A stretch of DNA of 64,000 bases from positions 124,001 to 188,000 of the forward strand of contig JBNLFL010000024.1 in NCBI GenBank assembly GCA_050305515.1, written 5' to 3'. Numbering within the stretch: position 1 is the first letter of the stretch; each line of letters begins with the position of its first letter. Below the pieces are notes generated by a model that ran no database searches, was not told where the DNA came from, and saw nothing but the letters and a program-made list of their open reading frames with translations. Source of the DNA: JAFGUB01 sp050305515. Lineage in GTDB: Bacteria > Campylobacterota > Campylobacteria > Campylobacterales > Sulfurimonadaceae. The position numbers and the translations under genes were made by a program. This document shows, piece after piece, positions 9,239-17,804 of the stretch.

Positions 9239-9367
9239 ATGACTCATGCGTATCTAACCCAGGAAAATATCATTCATGCACTTGCCCAGCATGCGATCAC
9301 AGAGCTCGAAGCTAACAAACTGCTCACCCTGCTCTTCTCAAAATGCAAAGATACCGCTAAGCGCTAA
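9239..9367 (+). CDS. Small hypothetical protein, 42 residues
   Basis: This short frame starts with ATG after a strong GGGAGG site and has its own good promoter, so it is probably translated. The product begins MTHAYLTQENIIHALAQHAI and continues as an amphipathic helix with a single Cys and a basic tail. It has no signal peptide or membrane segment. No family is recognised. It converges on the minus-strand gene downstream of nrdA and overlaps its last 11 bases. Confidence 0.6.
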   Translation: MTHAYLTQENIIHALAQHAITELEANKLLTLLFSKCKDTAKR

Positions 9368-9728
9368 AGGGTTTTTCCTGGTATTTCAATGCACTTCCTC
9401 TGATAAAGAGAGGTGCATCCAGCGCCGATTCCAGATAATCAAACTCACCAACCGCCACAATCGCTTCACCAGATTCAAACATCACTGTAATACCATCGCT
9501 CATATCTAAAAAGCCAAGTTTATCATCTTCTACAAGTCGTGCATCGGTAACACCGCTGACTTCAATTTCAAGATCGATCCAGTCAAAACCGCGAGCCTCA
9601 TCCTGAACACTCAAACGCAGTACTATTGTTTGGGGATTACTAACCGAAAGGGAACGAAGCGTACCGTTGATTGCATAGTCAAAGCGCGCTTCAAACGCTT
9701 CGACTTCAGGTCCCAGCAAAGGTCTCAT
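9357..9728 (-). CDS. Hypothetical protein downstream of nrdA
   Basis: A 123-residue acidic soluble protein, read from an ATG at 9728 four bases after the nrdA stop. An upstream TTG at 9770 would lengthen it into nrdA and is less likely. The sequence is strand-rich (for example VLRLSVQDEARGFDWIDLEIEVSGV) and shows no signal peptide, cysteine cluster or known motif. Its position suggests translation coupled to nrdA, perhaps with a role in reductase assembly or regulation, but that is only guilt by association. Confidence 0.65.
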   Translation of the reverse strand: MRPLLGPEVEAFEARFDYAINGTLRSLSVSNPQTIVLRLSVQDEARGFDWIDLEIEVSGVTDARLVEDDKLGFLDMSDGITVMFESGEAIVAVGEFDYLESALDAPLFIRGSALKYQEKPFSA

Positions 9729-9732
9729 AGCA

Positions 9733-12099
9733 TCACTGACAGCCGACACATTCCATGGAACGGTCTTCAATGTCCGTTGCGGTTTCAGGAGATTGCGAAC
9801 GGAGATAATAGGTTGATTTCAGACCCAGTTTCCATGCTAACGCATAAATATCATGCAGATATTTTCCGCTCGCCTTATCAAGGGTAATGAAGATATTCAG
9901 ACTCTGCCCCTGGTCAATCCACTTCTGTCGAATAGCGGCTGCTTTGACAAGAATTTTCTGATCCAGATCATACGCCGGCGTATAGTACGCCCAGGTCTCG
10001 GGACTCAGATTCGGTACAACTACCGGAATCAGCCCCGAGAGATTCTCTTCATACCATTTGCGTTTATAGACCGGCTCTATCGCCTGTGTGGTTCCGGTAA
10101 GAATCGAAATGGAACTTGTCGGTGCAATCGCCATCAAATAACCATTTCGCATGCCCTGTTTTTTTATCAGTTCACGCAGATCATTCCACTCGTAGGCTGA
10201 AGCAAACAATCCTCCCCTGTCAATGAGGTTAAGCACTTCCGCATTGGCATGATCCATCGGGAGAATCCCCCGGCTCCATTTTGAACCTTCAAACTCCGGA
10301 TAACACCCTTTTTCAATTGCCAGATCGGAAGATGCCTTGATGGCGTTATAGCTTACCGCTTCCATCACTTCATCGACTTTATCGAAGTGTTCCTGAGAAC
10401 CCCACGCGATGCCCTGCTCTGCCAGCATCTGTGCTTCACCCATAACACCCAGACCAATGGATCGGCTGCGCATGTTAGTACGTTTTACTTTTTCCAGCGG
10501 ATAAAAGTTCAGATCAATAACATTGTCTAACGCTCTCACGGCTATCGGAACGATGCGATCAAAATCCTCTTGGGTATTGACTCGTGAAAGGTTCACCGAT
10601 GCCAGATTACACACCGCAGTAGCACCATCGACCTTCTCTTTTTCAACAATATAGATCTGGCGTCCGTTCAGGGAATCGAGTGCCGTAATTTTGTTAGCCG
10701 GTTTTTCAATACCACTGTCGAGCGTAACCAGTTCATGCTCTTCGAAAGTAAGGAAGTCGCCCTCTTCAAATTTAACTTTCACCAGATAGTGGTTAGGCTG
10801 TGTGTTTTGAAAAATTTCAGTACAGAGGTTTGAGCTTCGAATCACACCGTAGTGATCATTCGGGTTAGCTCTGTTAGCATTGTCCTTGAAGCACAGGAAC
10901 GGACTGCCTGTCTCAAAATAACTGGTCAGAATCTTTTTCCAGAGTACTTTCGCCTTGACATACTCTTTAATGATTGCAGGGTCTTGTTCTAACTCCAGAT
11001 AACGTTTTTCAAACGCCTCCCCATGCAACTCAGTCAACTCTTTTGTTTCATACGGATCAAACAGAGTCCACATGCCATCTTCTATAACACGTTTCATAAA
11101 GACATCATTGATCCACAATGCAGGGAAAAGATCGTGTGCACGACGACGCTCTTCGCCCGAATTCTTTTTCAGATCAAGGAAATCATTAATGTCGATATGC
11201 CACGGCTCCAGATACACCGCAATCGCTCCCTTTCGGGTTCCAAGCTGATCTACTGCGATAGCAATGTCGTTGGTAATTTTCAGGAACGGTACCGTACCTC
11301 CGGCTGCATGTTTGTGCCCGTCGATGGCTGATCCCATAGAACGTACACCGGTCCAGTCCCAACCGATTCCACCGCCAAATTTCGACAGCAATGCCATCTC
11401 TTTATAGCCGTCAAAAATACCTTCAATGTTATCCGGCGTCGAACCGATATAACAGGAGCTGAGCTGATGACGTGTGGTTCGTGCATTAGAGAGTGTCGGC
11501 GTAGCGAGCATCACTTCGAACTTTGAAACCATGTCATAAAATTTGATGGCCCAGCCCTCTCGGTCTTCTTCATTTTGTGCCAGAAACATCGCAATCGCCA
11601 TAAACATGTGCTGAGGCAATTCGATGGGCTCACCTTTACGGTCTTTAATCAGATAACGGTCGTAAAGTGTTTTAATACCTAGATAATTAAATTGCAAATC
11701 CCGTTCGGGTGCAATATGTTTTTCCAGTGCATCCAGATTATATTTCTCGCGCAGGCCCAGCAGGATTCTTCCTTCCGCTTCTCCACGTTTAAAGTAGCTC
11801 TCAAGAGAGCTGTAGCCCGTAAAACCGTTCACTTTGTGATAAAGGTCATACAGGAAAAGCCGTGAAGCTACAAACGTCCAGTTTGGACGGTCTATATCGA
11901 TTTTGTCAACGGCTGTCTTGATGAGTGTCTTTTGAATTTCATCGCTGTGAATCCCGTCTCGAAACTGGATCTGGGCATCGACTTCAAGTTCACTCTGACT
12001 CACATTGGTAAGACCTTTCACCGCAGCCTCAGTGTACTTCTGGATCTTGGTGATATCAAGAGGTTCGCGTCGACCGTTACGCTTAATGACAGATATCAT
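9733..12099 (-). CDS. nrdA: Ribonucleoside-diphosphate reductase class Ia, alpha subunit
   Basis: The 788-residue protein is the catalytic subunit that works with NrdB. The N-terminal 90 residues form an ATP-cone (MISVIKRNGRREPLDITKI), the allosteric activity site. NLCTEI contains an active-site Cys, GATAVCNLASVNL another, and the C-terminus ECVGCQ has the pair of cysteines that pass electrons from thioredoxin. The loop TSSISILTGTTQAIEPVY is also typical. AAGGAAGA precedes the ATG. It is followed closely by the hypothetical gene at 9357-9728. Confidence 0.97.
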   Translation of the reverse strand: MISVIKRNGRREPLDITKIQKYTEAAVKGLTNVSQSELEVDAQIQFRDGIHSDEIQKTLIKTAVDKIDIDRPNWTFVASRLFLYDLYHKVNGFTGYSSLESYFKRGEAEGRILLGLREKYNLDALEKHIAPERDLQFNYLGIKTLYDRYLIKDRKGEPIELPQHMFMAIAMFLAQNEEDREGWAIKFYDMVSKFEVMLATPTLSNARTTRHQLSSCYIGSTPDNIEGIFDGYKEMALLSKFGGGIGWDWTGVRSMGSAIDGHKHAAGGTVPFLKITNDIAIAVDQLGTRKGAIAVYLEPWHIDINDFLDLKKNSGEERRRAHDLFPALWINDVFMKRVIEDGMWTLFDPYETKELTELHGEAFEKRYLELEQDPAIIKEYVKAKVLWKKILTSYFETGSPFLCFKDNANRANPNDHYGVIRSSNLCTEIFQNTQPNHYLVKVKFEEGDFLTFEEHELVTLDSGIEKPANKITALDSLNGRQIYIVEKEKVDGATAVCNLASVNLSRVNTQEDFDRIVPIAVRALDNVIDLNFYPLEKVKRTNMRSRSIGLGVMGEAQMLAEQGIAWGSQEHFDKVDEVMEAVSYNAIKASSDLAIEKGCYPEFEGSKWSRGILPMDHANAEVLNLIDRGGLFASAYEWNDLRELIKKQGMRNGYLMAIAPTSSISILTGTTQAIEPVYKRKWYEENLSGLIPVVVPNLSPETWAYYTPAYDLDQKILVKAAAIRQKWIDQGQSLNIFITLDKASGKYLHDIYALAWKLGLKSTYYLRSQSPETATDIEDRSMECVGCQ

Positions 12100-12150
12100 T
12101 ATTGTCTTCCTTAGGCGAATATTTTTTTGTTAAGAACAGATATTTTATCG

Positions 12151-13482
12151 TTATTGCTTGAAAACCCGTTGAAAAATTCCGTCAACGTTTTTCGTATAGT
12201 ACTCATAATTAAAACACTCACGAATCTGCTGTTCACTCAGTTTCTCACCGAGTTCTTTATCTTCCAGAAGATATTGCAGATAGAGACTCTCACCGGCCTC
12301 ATTGAGTGCCGGTTTCCCCTGCTGCAAACCTTCCCAAACTTTCATGGCATTACGCTGGACGATGCGATAGGCATCTTCACGTGAAACACCCTGAAGCGGC
12401 AGTTCAAGTAAAACACGTTGTGAGAAGACCAAGCCTCCTGTAAGGTTCAGGTTTTTCATCATATTCTCCGGATACACCGTCAGATTGGCAATAACGTTAT
12501 TCATGCGGTGCAGCATGAAATCGGTTGTAATGAATGCGTCCGGCAGCCAGAATCGTTCTGTCGAGCTGTGTGATATATCACGCTCATGCCATAACGAAAC
12601 GTTTTCCATGGCCGGCATGGCATAAGCACGAACCATGCGAGCCAAACCTGTGATGTTTTCAGTCAAAACAGGATTGCGTTTATGCGGCATGGCTGATGAG
12701 CCCTTCTGCCCTTTTGCAAAATACTCTTCACACTCATAAACTTCCGTTCGTTGCCAATGACGCACCTGAACGGCAAATTTTTCAATGCTGCTTGCTAACA
12801 AGGCCAACGATGTCGCCAAACGCGCATAACGGTCGCGCTGAATAACCTGATTCGACGCAGGTGCCGGCTGCAAGCCAAGTTCTTTACATGTAATCTCTTC
12901 AAGTTCAAGCGGTGCATGAGCAAAATTCCCCATCGCACCGGACACCTGTCCTACCGCAATAACATCCATGGTCTGTTCAAGGTTTGTAAGATGACGTGCC
13001 ATTTCATCATACCAAACGGCTAAAACCAAACCAAACGTTATGGGTTCGCCATGGATACCATGCGATCTGCCGACCATCAATGTCAGCTTATGTTCCATTG
13101 CCCGTTTTTTAATGGACTCCATTAGCATTTTCACATCATCAATGATGATACTCAGCGAATCTTTCATTTGAAGTGCCACAGCAGTATCTATGGTATCAGA
13201 GCTTGTCATTCCGTAATGAAACCAGCGACTCTCTTCACCTAATGTATTAGCTACGGATGTCGTGAATGCAATGAGATCATGCTTGGTTACCATTTCTATT
13301 TCGTCAATTTCCTCAACACTAAAGCCTGCATTTTTGACAATCTTCTCCGCATCGTCATCAGGTATCAATCCCAGTTTATTCCATGCCTTGACAACTGCTT
13401 TTTCTACATCAAGCCACGCCTGATATTTTGCCTGCATTGTCCATTTATCACGCATCTCTTTCCGTGAATAACGTTCAACCAT
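12151..13482 (-). CDS. purB: Adenylosuccinate lyase
   Basis: The 443-residue protein has the fumarase/aspartase superfamily signature SSAMPHKRNP near residue 265 and the active-site region TSSDTIDTA near residue 93. It catalyses two steps of purine synthesis: cleavage of SAICAR to AICAR and of adenylosuccinate to AMP. It is transcribed towards nrdA with a gap of about 50 bases and shares that strand, so nucleotide synthesis genes lie together here. The gene starts with ATG at 13482, opposite the pseudouridine synthase promoter. Confidence 0.97.
   Translation of the reverse strand: MVERYSRKEMRDKWTMQAKYQAWLDVEKAVVKAWNKLGLIPDDDAEKIVKNAGFSVEEIDEIEMVTKHDLIAFTTSVANTLGEESRWFHYGMTSSDTIDTAVALQMKDSLSIIIDDVKMLMESIKKRAMEHKLTLMVGRSHGIHGEPITFGLVLAVWYDEMARHLTNLEQTMDVIAVGQVSGAMGNFAHAPLELEEITCKELGLQPAPASNQVIQRDRYARLATSLALLASSIEKFAVQVRHWQRTEVYECEEYFAKGQKGSSAMPHKRNPVLTENITGLARMVRAYAMPAMENVSLWHERDISHSSTERFWLPDAFITTDFMLHRMNNVIANLTVYPENMMKNLNLTGGLVFSQRVLLELPLQGVSREDAYRIVQRNAMKVWEGLQQGKPALNEAGESLYLQYLLEDKELGEKLSEQQIRECFNYEYYTKNVDGIFQRVFKQ
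12884..12893. repeat. TTACATGTAA palindrome, copy 3
   Basis: Inside purB; read as Thr-Cys-Lys. Confidence 0.9.
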
Positions 13483-13497
13483 ATCAATCCTTTTATC

Positions 13498-13507
13498 TTA
13501 CATGTAA
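13498..13507. repeat. TTACATGTAA palindrome, copy 4 (intergenic)
   Basis: Between the divergent purB and pseudouridine synthase genes, 15 bases before the purB start. Confidence 0.9.
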
Positions 13508-13565
13508 TGCATTGTAAGCTATGCTACAATGCCGCTAATAAAGATATATATACTATCTCATTCTC

Positions 13566-13571
13566 TATAAT
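13566..13571 (+). promoter_or_regulatory. TATAAT box before the RluA-type gene
   Basis: A consensus -10 box in an AT-rich stretch with no clear -35, as is usual in Campylobacterota. It lies downstream of the first in-frame ATG at 13507, which argues for a later start of translation. Confidence 0.45.
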
Positions 13572-13584
13572 TATAGGATTAATT

Positions 13585-14496
13585 CTGCCCTTCGTCATTC
13601 AAAAGCTCTTTGCAAAAGAGCGCCAAAAAGCCTTCCTATTTCTTATTCGTGAATTGGGGTATTCCCAGAAAGAAGCCCAGCGTCTCATCGCTAAAGGACG
13701 TCTTCACATTAATGGTCAACCTATGTGTAACACGGCAGCTGATATCGAAGGTCCGTTTGAGTTCATCAGTTTTGAACCTGATACCAGAAATCTTTCACCT
13801 GTTTTCGTGACTGATGACTTTGCAGTGTTTGACAAACCATCAGGTGTTTTGATTCACCCTCAAAACCGTCATACCGCGTACTCTCTTATTGATGAAATAA
13901 AATATCAATTCGGTCATGACGCCAACATCGTTCACCGTATTGATCAGGAGACCAGTGGCCTTGTACTTGCTGCAAGAAACAAACAATCCGAGCGTACACT
14001 TAAAATGATGTTTCAGGAACGTGATGTTGAAAAAAGCTATCTCGCGCTTGTGCACGGACATTTCAAATCTTCAATGGATGTTTCTGAACCATTGTTACGT
14101 CAGGAAGACGAAAGTGCCATTGTAAGAATGATAGTCAAAGTCCATCCTGACGGCAAACCCTCTCACACTTCTTTTGTACCTCTAGAGTATTTTCCTGAAT
14201 TTAATATGACACTTGTTCGTGCCAAACCCTTTACTGGTCGTCAGCATCAAATCAGGGTCCATTTGTTTCATGTGAAACATCCGATTGTCGGTGATCCTAT
14301 TTATGGTCAGTATCCGGATGATATTGTTCGGTTTCTTGACAGGGAATTAACTCCTGAGAATAGAATAAATCTCTCCGGAGCTACCCGTTTGCTTCTTCAT
14401 GCCGAATCTCTGAATTTCAATTATTTAAACCAAACCTATAGGATTGTTTCGCCCGTAGATTTTTTAGAGCAAGCTTTTAAAGCCTTCAATCCTTAA
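13585..14496 (+). CDS. RluA-family rRNA pseudouridine synthase with S4 domain
   Basis: The protein has an N-terminal S4-like RNA-binding segment (YSQKEAQRLIAKGRLHING) and a pseudouridine synthase domain with the catalytic motif HRIDQETSGL, where Asp attacks uridine. It converts uridines in rRNA or tRNA to pseudouridine. The start is unusual: homology should begin near PFVIQKLFAKERQKAFLF, and the codon there is CTG at 13585, with AGGA 6-7 bases upstream and a TATAAT box just before. An ATG at 13507 is in frame but lies upstream of that box and has no ribosome site. Its 3' end carries a parS-like site. Confidence 0.85.
   Translation: MPFVIQKLFAKERQKAFLFLIRELGYSQKEAQRLIAKGRLHINGQPMCNTAADIEGPFEFISFEPDTRNLSPVFVTDDFAVFDKPSGVLIHPQNRHTAYSLIDEIKYQFGHDANIVHRIDQETSGLVLAARNKQSERTLKMMFQERDVEKSYLALVHGHFKSSMDVSEPLLRQEDESAIVRMIVKVHPDGKPSHTSFVPLEYFPEFNMTLVRAKPFTGRQHQIRVHLFHVKHPIVGDPIYGQYPDDIVRFLDRELTPENRINLSGATRLLLHAESLNFNYLNQTYRIVSPVDFLEQAFKAFNP
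14264..14279 (+). other. parS: parS-like site 1
   Basis: TGTTTCATGTGAAACA differs from the widely conserved ParB-binding site TGTTTCACGTGAAACA at one base. It lies in the coding end of the pseudouridine synthase gene, where it reads Leu-Phe-His-Val-Lys-His. Confidence 0.75.
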
Positions 14497-14512
14497 AGCT
14501 GTAATAAAGAAA

Positions 14513-14528
14513 TGTTTCATGTGAAACA
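14513..14528 (+). other. parS: parS-like site 2
   Basis: An identical copy of the 16-base site, 249 bases after the first and just after the stop codon of the pseudouridine synthase. Two close sites near the origin are what a chromosomal ParABS system uses. No parA-parB pair is seen in the window. Confidence 0.8.
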
Positions 14529-14601
14529 TTACGGTAACTGACTTATTACACTGTAATAATCAAATAAAAAAATTCACGGCCGCTGCTTTTCGAATCGTTG
14601 A

Positions 14602-14812
14602 TGTGAATAACTTGTTTCCTATTTTTTGTGAGATGGAAAAAATTGAAGAAAATATATACTTTATATCCACAAAGCCCTTATTATAGGGCTTTGTAGGCCA
14701 TCAATAATAAAATGTCTTTTAAAAGTCTTCGTAACATAAGTTTTTATAAAGCAAGCAAAATGTAGAAAAAACATCTATGTAATATTCACATGATACAACA
14801 CAGTGTGAAAAT
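14602..14812. other. Cluster of DnaA-box-like sites upstream of ruvC
   Basis: TTATTCACA occurs perfectly on the minus strand at 14602-14610. One-mismatch copies follow at 14663 (ATATCCACA) and 14782 (ATATTCACA), and ATTTTCACA lies on the minus strand at 14804. The surrounding sequence is very AT-rich. These may be an extra part of the origin or titration sites for DnaA. Confidence 0.4.
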
Positions 14813-14949
14813 TACACACTTCGAAAAAAAATCATCATTTTTTTTTGAATATATTTTGCTTTAAGCGTTTTTGGAAGAAAAAATATAAGTATTAAATACA
14901 AGTTATACTGAATAAGAAATGACTAAGAATTCTATGTTAATATACGCGT

Positions 14950-15010
14950 AGAAACGGTCTCCCTGGTGTGTTGACCGTTTTCATTGGAGCTTTCCGGATT
15001 CTTTTTTTAG
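14950..15010 (+). ncRNA. Possible small RNA
   Basis: A perfect 8-bp stem, AAACGGTC (14952-14959) with GACCGTTT (14973-14980), encloses a 13-base loop starting TCCCTGG. It is followed by a weaker GGAG/TTCC hairpin and a run of seven T (15002-15008), as in a Rho-independent terminator. TAATAT boxes lie about ten bases upstream of 14950. No known family is recognised. Confidence 0.3.
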
Positions 15011-15413
15011 CATGAGGATTGTATGAGTTCTTTTCTCGCATAAAGTCAGTTATTCTTCTAACTCAAAATACTAATTCCAATCACTTCAACTCAAAGCCCT
15101 CCTCCACAGAAAATTCATTCAGTCTTCCGTTGACAAAAATATTTCTGCGAATTTTTTTGACATCGATTGGCCGCAAAAAAATTTCTTAAATGAAATCAGT
15201 ATTTCCAGAGGGAAAAAGGTATGGGATAATGAGAAGACTCAAAGCAATCGTTGGGAATGCCTCAACCCGATTCAATCACAATTTGTGTAAAAGGTTCAGG
15301 TTCAAATCACTTCGCATGAAATGCTTATACCTAAGAGGTCTGAAAATGTTTAATGCAGATATAGTGCTTATGAATTGGTATCAGTCAGTAATGTGAGAAA
15401 TTGGAGAGAGAAG

Positions 15414-15677
15414 TCAGATAAGCTTCTTTGCTCTCCAGAATTCATTAAGTTCACGTCTGACGCGTTTAAGAACATCTTCACGTGTTTCGCAGTTGTCGAA
15501 CGCAAGCATTTTTGCAAGCTCTGAAGCAGAACGGCGTTCCGTGTAAGTGCGTGTAATATATTTAGCTGCTTTGGGATTAAACCGTTCTGCGATTTCTAGT
15601 GAGACTTCTTTATCAAATGCTATGGTCTCGGGGTAAGCATTATTTATTAAAACGAGGTATCCAATAGATCTCATCAC
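15414..15677 (-). CDS. Small hypothetical protein, 86-87 residues
   Basis: The short soluble protein starts with GTG at 15677 or ATG at 15674, after AGGAAAAGAG. It is rich in charged residues and helices (YITRTYTERRSASELAKML) and has no cysteine motif or membrane segment. It lies between the non-coding origin region and ruvC, in the same direction as ruvC but after a gap. The family is not recognised. Codon use resembles its neighbours, which supports a real gene. Confidence 0.6.
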   Translation of the reverse strand: MMRSIGYLVLINNAYPETIAFDKEVSLEIAERFNPKAAKYITRTYTERRSASELAKMLAFDNCETREDVLKRVRRELNEFWRAKKLI

Positions 15678-15833
15678 GAATATAACTCTTTTCCTAGTAC
15701 ATTGTCTATGATTTTGTTAGTGCAATGTTAGCACATATGAAGAGAAAAAGATAGGGTTTTCAGTTAAAAAATATAAATTTACCAGCTAGAAAATCTATTC
15801 ATCGAATGTTCTTATTATGATGATAACAAGGCA

Positions 15834-16301
15834 CTATTTAACACGTTGTGCGTGCGTTATAGCTACAGCCATTGCATCACTGATATCGAGCGGACGGATC
15901 TCTTTTTTGATTCCGAGCAATCGTTGAACCATGAAAGCAACCTGCTCTTTTGATGCTTTTGCTTTTCCTGTCAGAGCTTTTTTCACCTGAAGCGGCGTAT
16001 ACTCAGAAAAGTTTCCAAACTCCTGAAGTATTTTCAGCATCAGAGCCCCCCGGAACTGTGCCAGTTTTAAAACTGTTTTTGGATTGTGAGCGAAAAACAT
16101 ACTTTCCATGGCAACAGCATCAATCTGATGCGATGAAAATATCTGATCGAGCCCTTCAACCATCTGCGGTATTTGAAACTGAAGATCTTCCGCTTTCATT
16201 TTTATCAGACCGGCTTCGAGAAGTTTGAGCTTCAGACCCTCTTTCTCTATAAGTGCATAACCGCAGTTACGCGTACCCGGATCTATTCCCAAAATGACCA
16301 C
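15834..16301 (-). CDS. ruvC: Holliday junction resolvase RuvC
   Basis: The 155-residue endonuclease cuts four-way junctions with RuvAB during recombination. Catalytic acidic residues are visible in LGIDPGTRNCGY, in AMESMFF and at the end in DISDAMAVAITHA, with the conserved FRGAL and TPLQVKKALTG stretches. I chose the GTG at 16301 because the product then begins directly with the conserved VILGIDPG, as in Helicobacter. An ATG at 16343 would add 14 residues, but it runs through DnaA boxes and has no ribosome site. Confidence 0.93.
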   Translation of the reverse strand: MVILGIDPGTRNCGYALIEKEGLKLKLLEAGLIKMKAEDLQFQIPQMVEGLDQIFSSHQIDAVAMESMFFAHNPKTVLKLAQFRGALMLKILQEFGNFSEYTPLQVKKALTGKAKASKEQVAFMVQRLLGIKKEIRPLDISDAMAVAITHAQRVK

Positions 16302-16311
16302 ATAAAATCCA

Positions 16312-16411
16312 TTCTTCACAATGTGAATATTATTTTCATTCAAGCGGATTTTATCATAGAACAGGGGCTTATAAAGTATAATTCACACTCTTATTCACAT
16401 CATTGATCACA
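16312..16411. other. oriC: Candidate oriC1: DnaA boxes before dnaA
   Basis: Boxes on the plus strand are TTCTTCACA (16312), TAATTCACA (16379), TTATTCACA (16391, perfect) and TTGATCACA (16403); ATATTCACA lies on the minus strand at 16322-16330. The last three plus-strand boxes are spaced exactly 12 bases apart, immediately before dnaA. A position between ruvC and dnaA matches the first half of the bipartite origin known in Helicobacter pylori. Confidence 0.65.
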
Positions 16412-16431
16412 TCGATACGAAGCGAGAAGTT

Positions 16432-17754
16432 TTGAGCGAAAAAAACATTGGCACCCGGGTACTGGAACGTTTAAAAGAAGAGATTAGCGAACTGGAATAT
16501 AACCGCTATATCAAACAACTGCATTTTGTAGAAGAAAAATACCAGAAAGACTATGCCCTCTTTTTCGCCCCAAATCAACTGATAGCCAACTGGGTCAAAA
16601 CCAAATACACACTCAAAATCGGGCATCTTTTCGAAATCAGTACCGGAGTGAATCCCGAAGTCGTCATTGATGTCAAAAGCAATCAGAAACGAAATAAAAA
16701 AAGTGTCAAAAAAAATCAGAATGAAAAAACCATACATTCATTGCTGAATCCATCCTATACATTTGAAAACTTCGTAGAAGGCGGTTCAAACGAATTTGCC
16801 GTCAAAGCTTCCAAAGGCGTCAGCAAAAAACCGGGTGAAGTCTATAATCCTCTCTTTATCTACGGCGGCGTGGGACTCGGAAAAACCCACCTTATGCAGG
16901 CTGTCGGCAACGTCATGCAACAGAAGGGAAAAAGCGTTATTTATGCCTCAAGCGAACAGTTTCTTAACGATTTTCTCCGTCATCTCGGCAATCACACCAT
17001 GGATCGATTTAAAGACAAATATCGTAACTGTGATGCCCTGCTAATAGATGATATCCAATTTCTCAGTGGCAAAAATCAAATTCAGGAAGAGTTTTTTCAC
17101 ACTTTTGAAGAGCTTCGAAACGATGGCAAGCAAATCATTATGACGGCCGACAAACACCCCAAACAGATTGCCGGATTGCAAGAACGTCTCAAGAGCCGTT
17201 TTGAATGGGGACTTGTTGCAGATATACAACCACCCGAACTTGAAACCAAGATCGCCATCATCAGAAAAAAATGCGAGATCAACCGTGTCAAACTCGACAA
17301 TGAAGTCATCAATTACATTGCTACCATTATTGAAAACAATTCCAGAGAGATCGAAGGCATCCTGATTAAACTCAATGCCTACGCGCAACTGATGCATGCA
17401 GATATCGGCATTCAGTTTGCCAAAAACGTACTCAAAGAGCAGATGCATGAAAAGCGGGCCAATATCACACTCGATCTTATCATCACAACCGTTGCAAAAG
17501 ATCTAAATGTCAAAGCCAGTGAAATCTGCTCCAAGAGCCGAAACAGAAACATTGTCTATGCCAGACGCATTGCCATTTATCTCGCTCGCGAACTTACCTC
17601 AAATACCATGCCTCAATTGGCACAGCAGTTTGGGATGCAGGATCACACGGCTGTCAGTCACACCATGAAAAAAATTGCCGAACTCATTAAAAATGACGAA
17701 GATTTCAAACTTAAAATCCAAGAATTACACAATAAAATCACTGCTGCTTCCTAA
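16432..17754 (+). CDS. dnaA: Chromosomal replication initiator DnaA
   Basis: The 440-residue initiator binds boxes at the origin and opens it. Domain I covers about the first 85 residues, the AAA+ domain III has Walker A GGVGLGKTHL and Walker B LLIDDIQF, and the C-terminal domain IV ends with the DNA-binding signature DHTAVSHTMKKI. It starts with TTG at 16432 after AGCGAGAAG. Clusters of its own boxes lie on both sides, allowing autoregulation. Confidence 0.98.
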   Translation: MSEKNIGTRVLERLKEEISELEYNRYIKQLHFVEEKYQKDYALFFAPNQLIANWVKTKYTLKIGHLFEISTGVNPEVVIDVKSNQKRNKKSVKKNQNEKTIHSLLNPSYTFENFVEGGSNEFAVKASKGVSKKPGEVYNPLFIYGGVGLGKTHLMQAVGNVMQQKGKSVIYASSEQFLNDFLRHLGNHTMDRFKDKYRNCDALLIDDIQFLSGKNQIQEEFFHTFEELRNDGKQIIMTADKHPKQIAGLQERLKSRFEWGLVADIQPPELETKIAIIRKKCEINRVKLDNEVINYIATIIENNSREIEGILIKLNAYAQLMHADIGIQFAKNVLKEQMHEKRANITLDLIITTVAKDLNVKASEICSKSRNRNIVYARRIAIYLARELTSNTMPQLAQQFGMQDHTAVSHTMKKIAELIKNDEDFKLKIQELHNKITAAS

Positions 17755-17804
17755 AAAGCAGCCTCCCCTATTGAACCTCGAAAAAAAAACAAGCTATAAT
17801 CTCA

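Larger units (their letters stand above)
14497..15413. other. AT-rich non-coding region near the origin
   Basis: This 917-base stretch has no convincing gene. It holds a parS-like site (14513), four DnaA-box-like sequences (14602-14812), a 9-bp hairpin (ACAAAGCCC at 14669 with GGGCTTTGT at 14686) and a possible small RNA (14950-15010). The only open frame, at 15190-15396, has no ribosome site and reads as an improbable basic protein. A role in origin function or chromosome segregation is inferred. Confidence 0.6.

Noticed and set aside
12373..12388. A parS-like half site in purB
   Set aside because: Only 13 of 16 bases match the consensus and one arm is broken, so it is not listed as a site.
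15190..15396. A 68-residue plus-strand open frame in the origin-proximal gap
   Set aside because: No ribosome site, improbable composition rich in Arg, Lys and Cys, and no similarity that I recognise.
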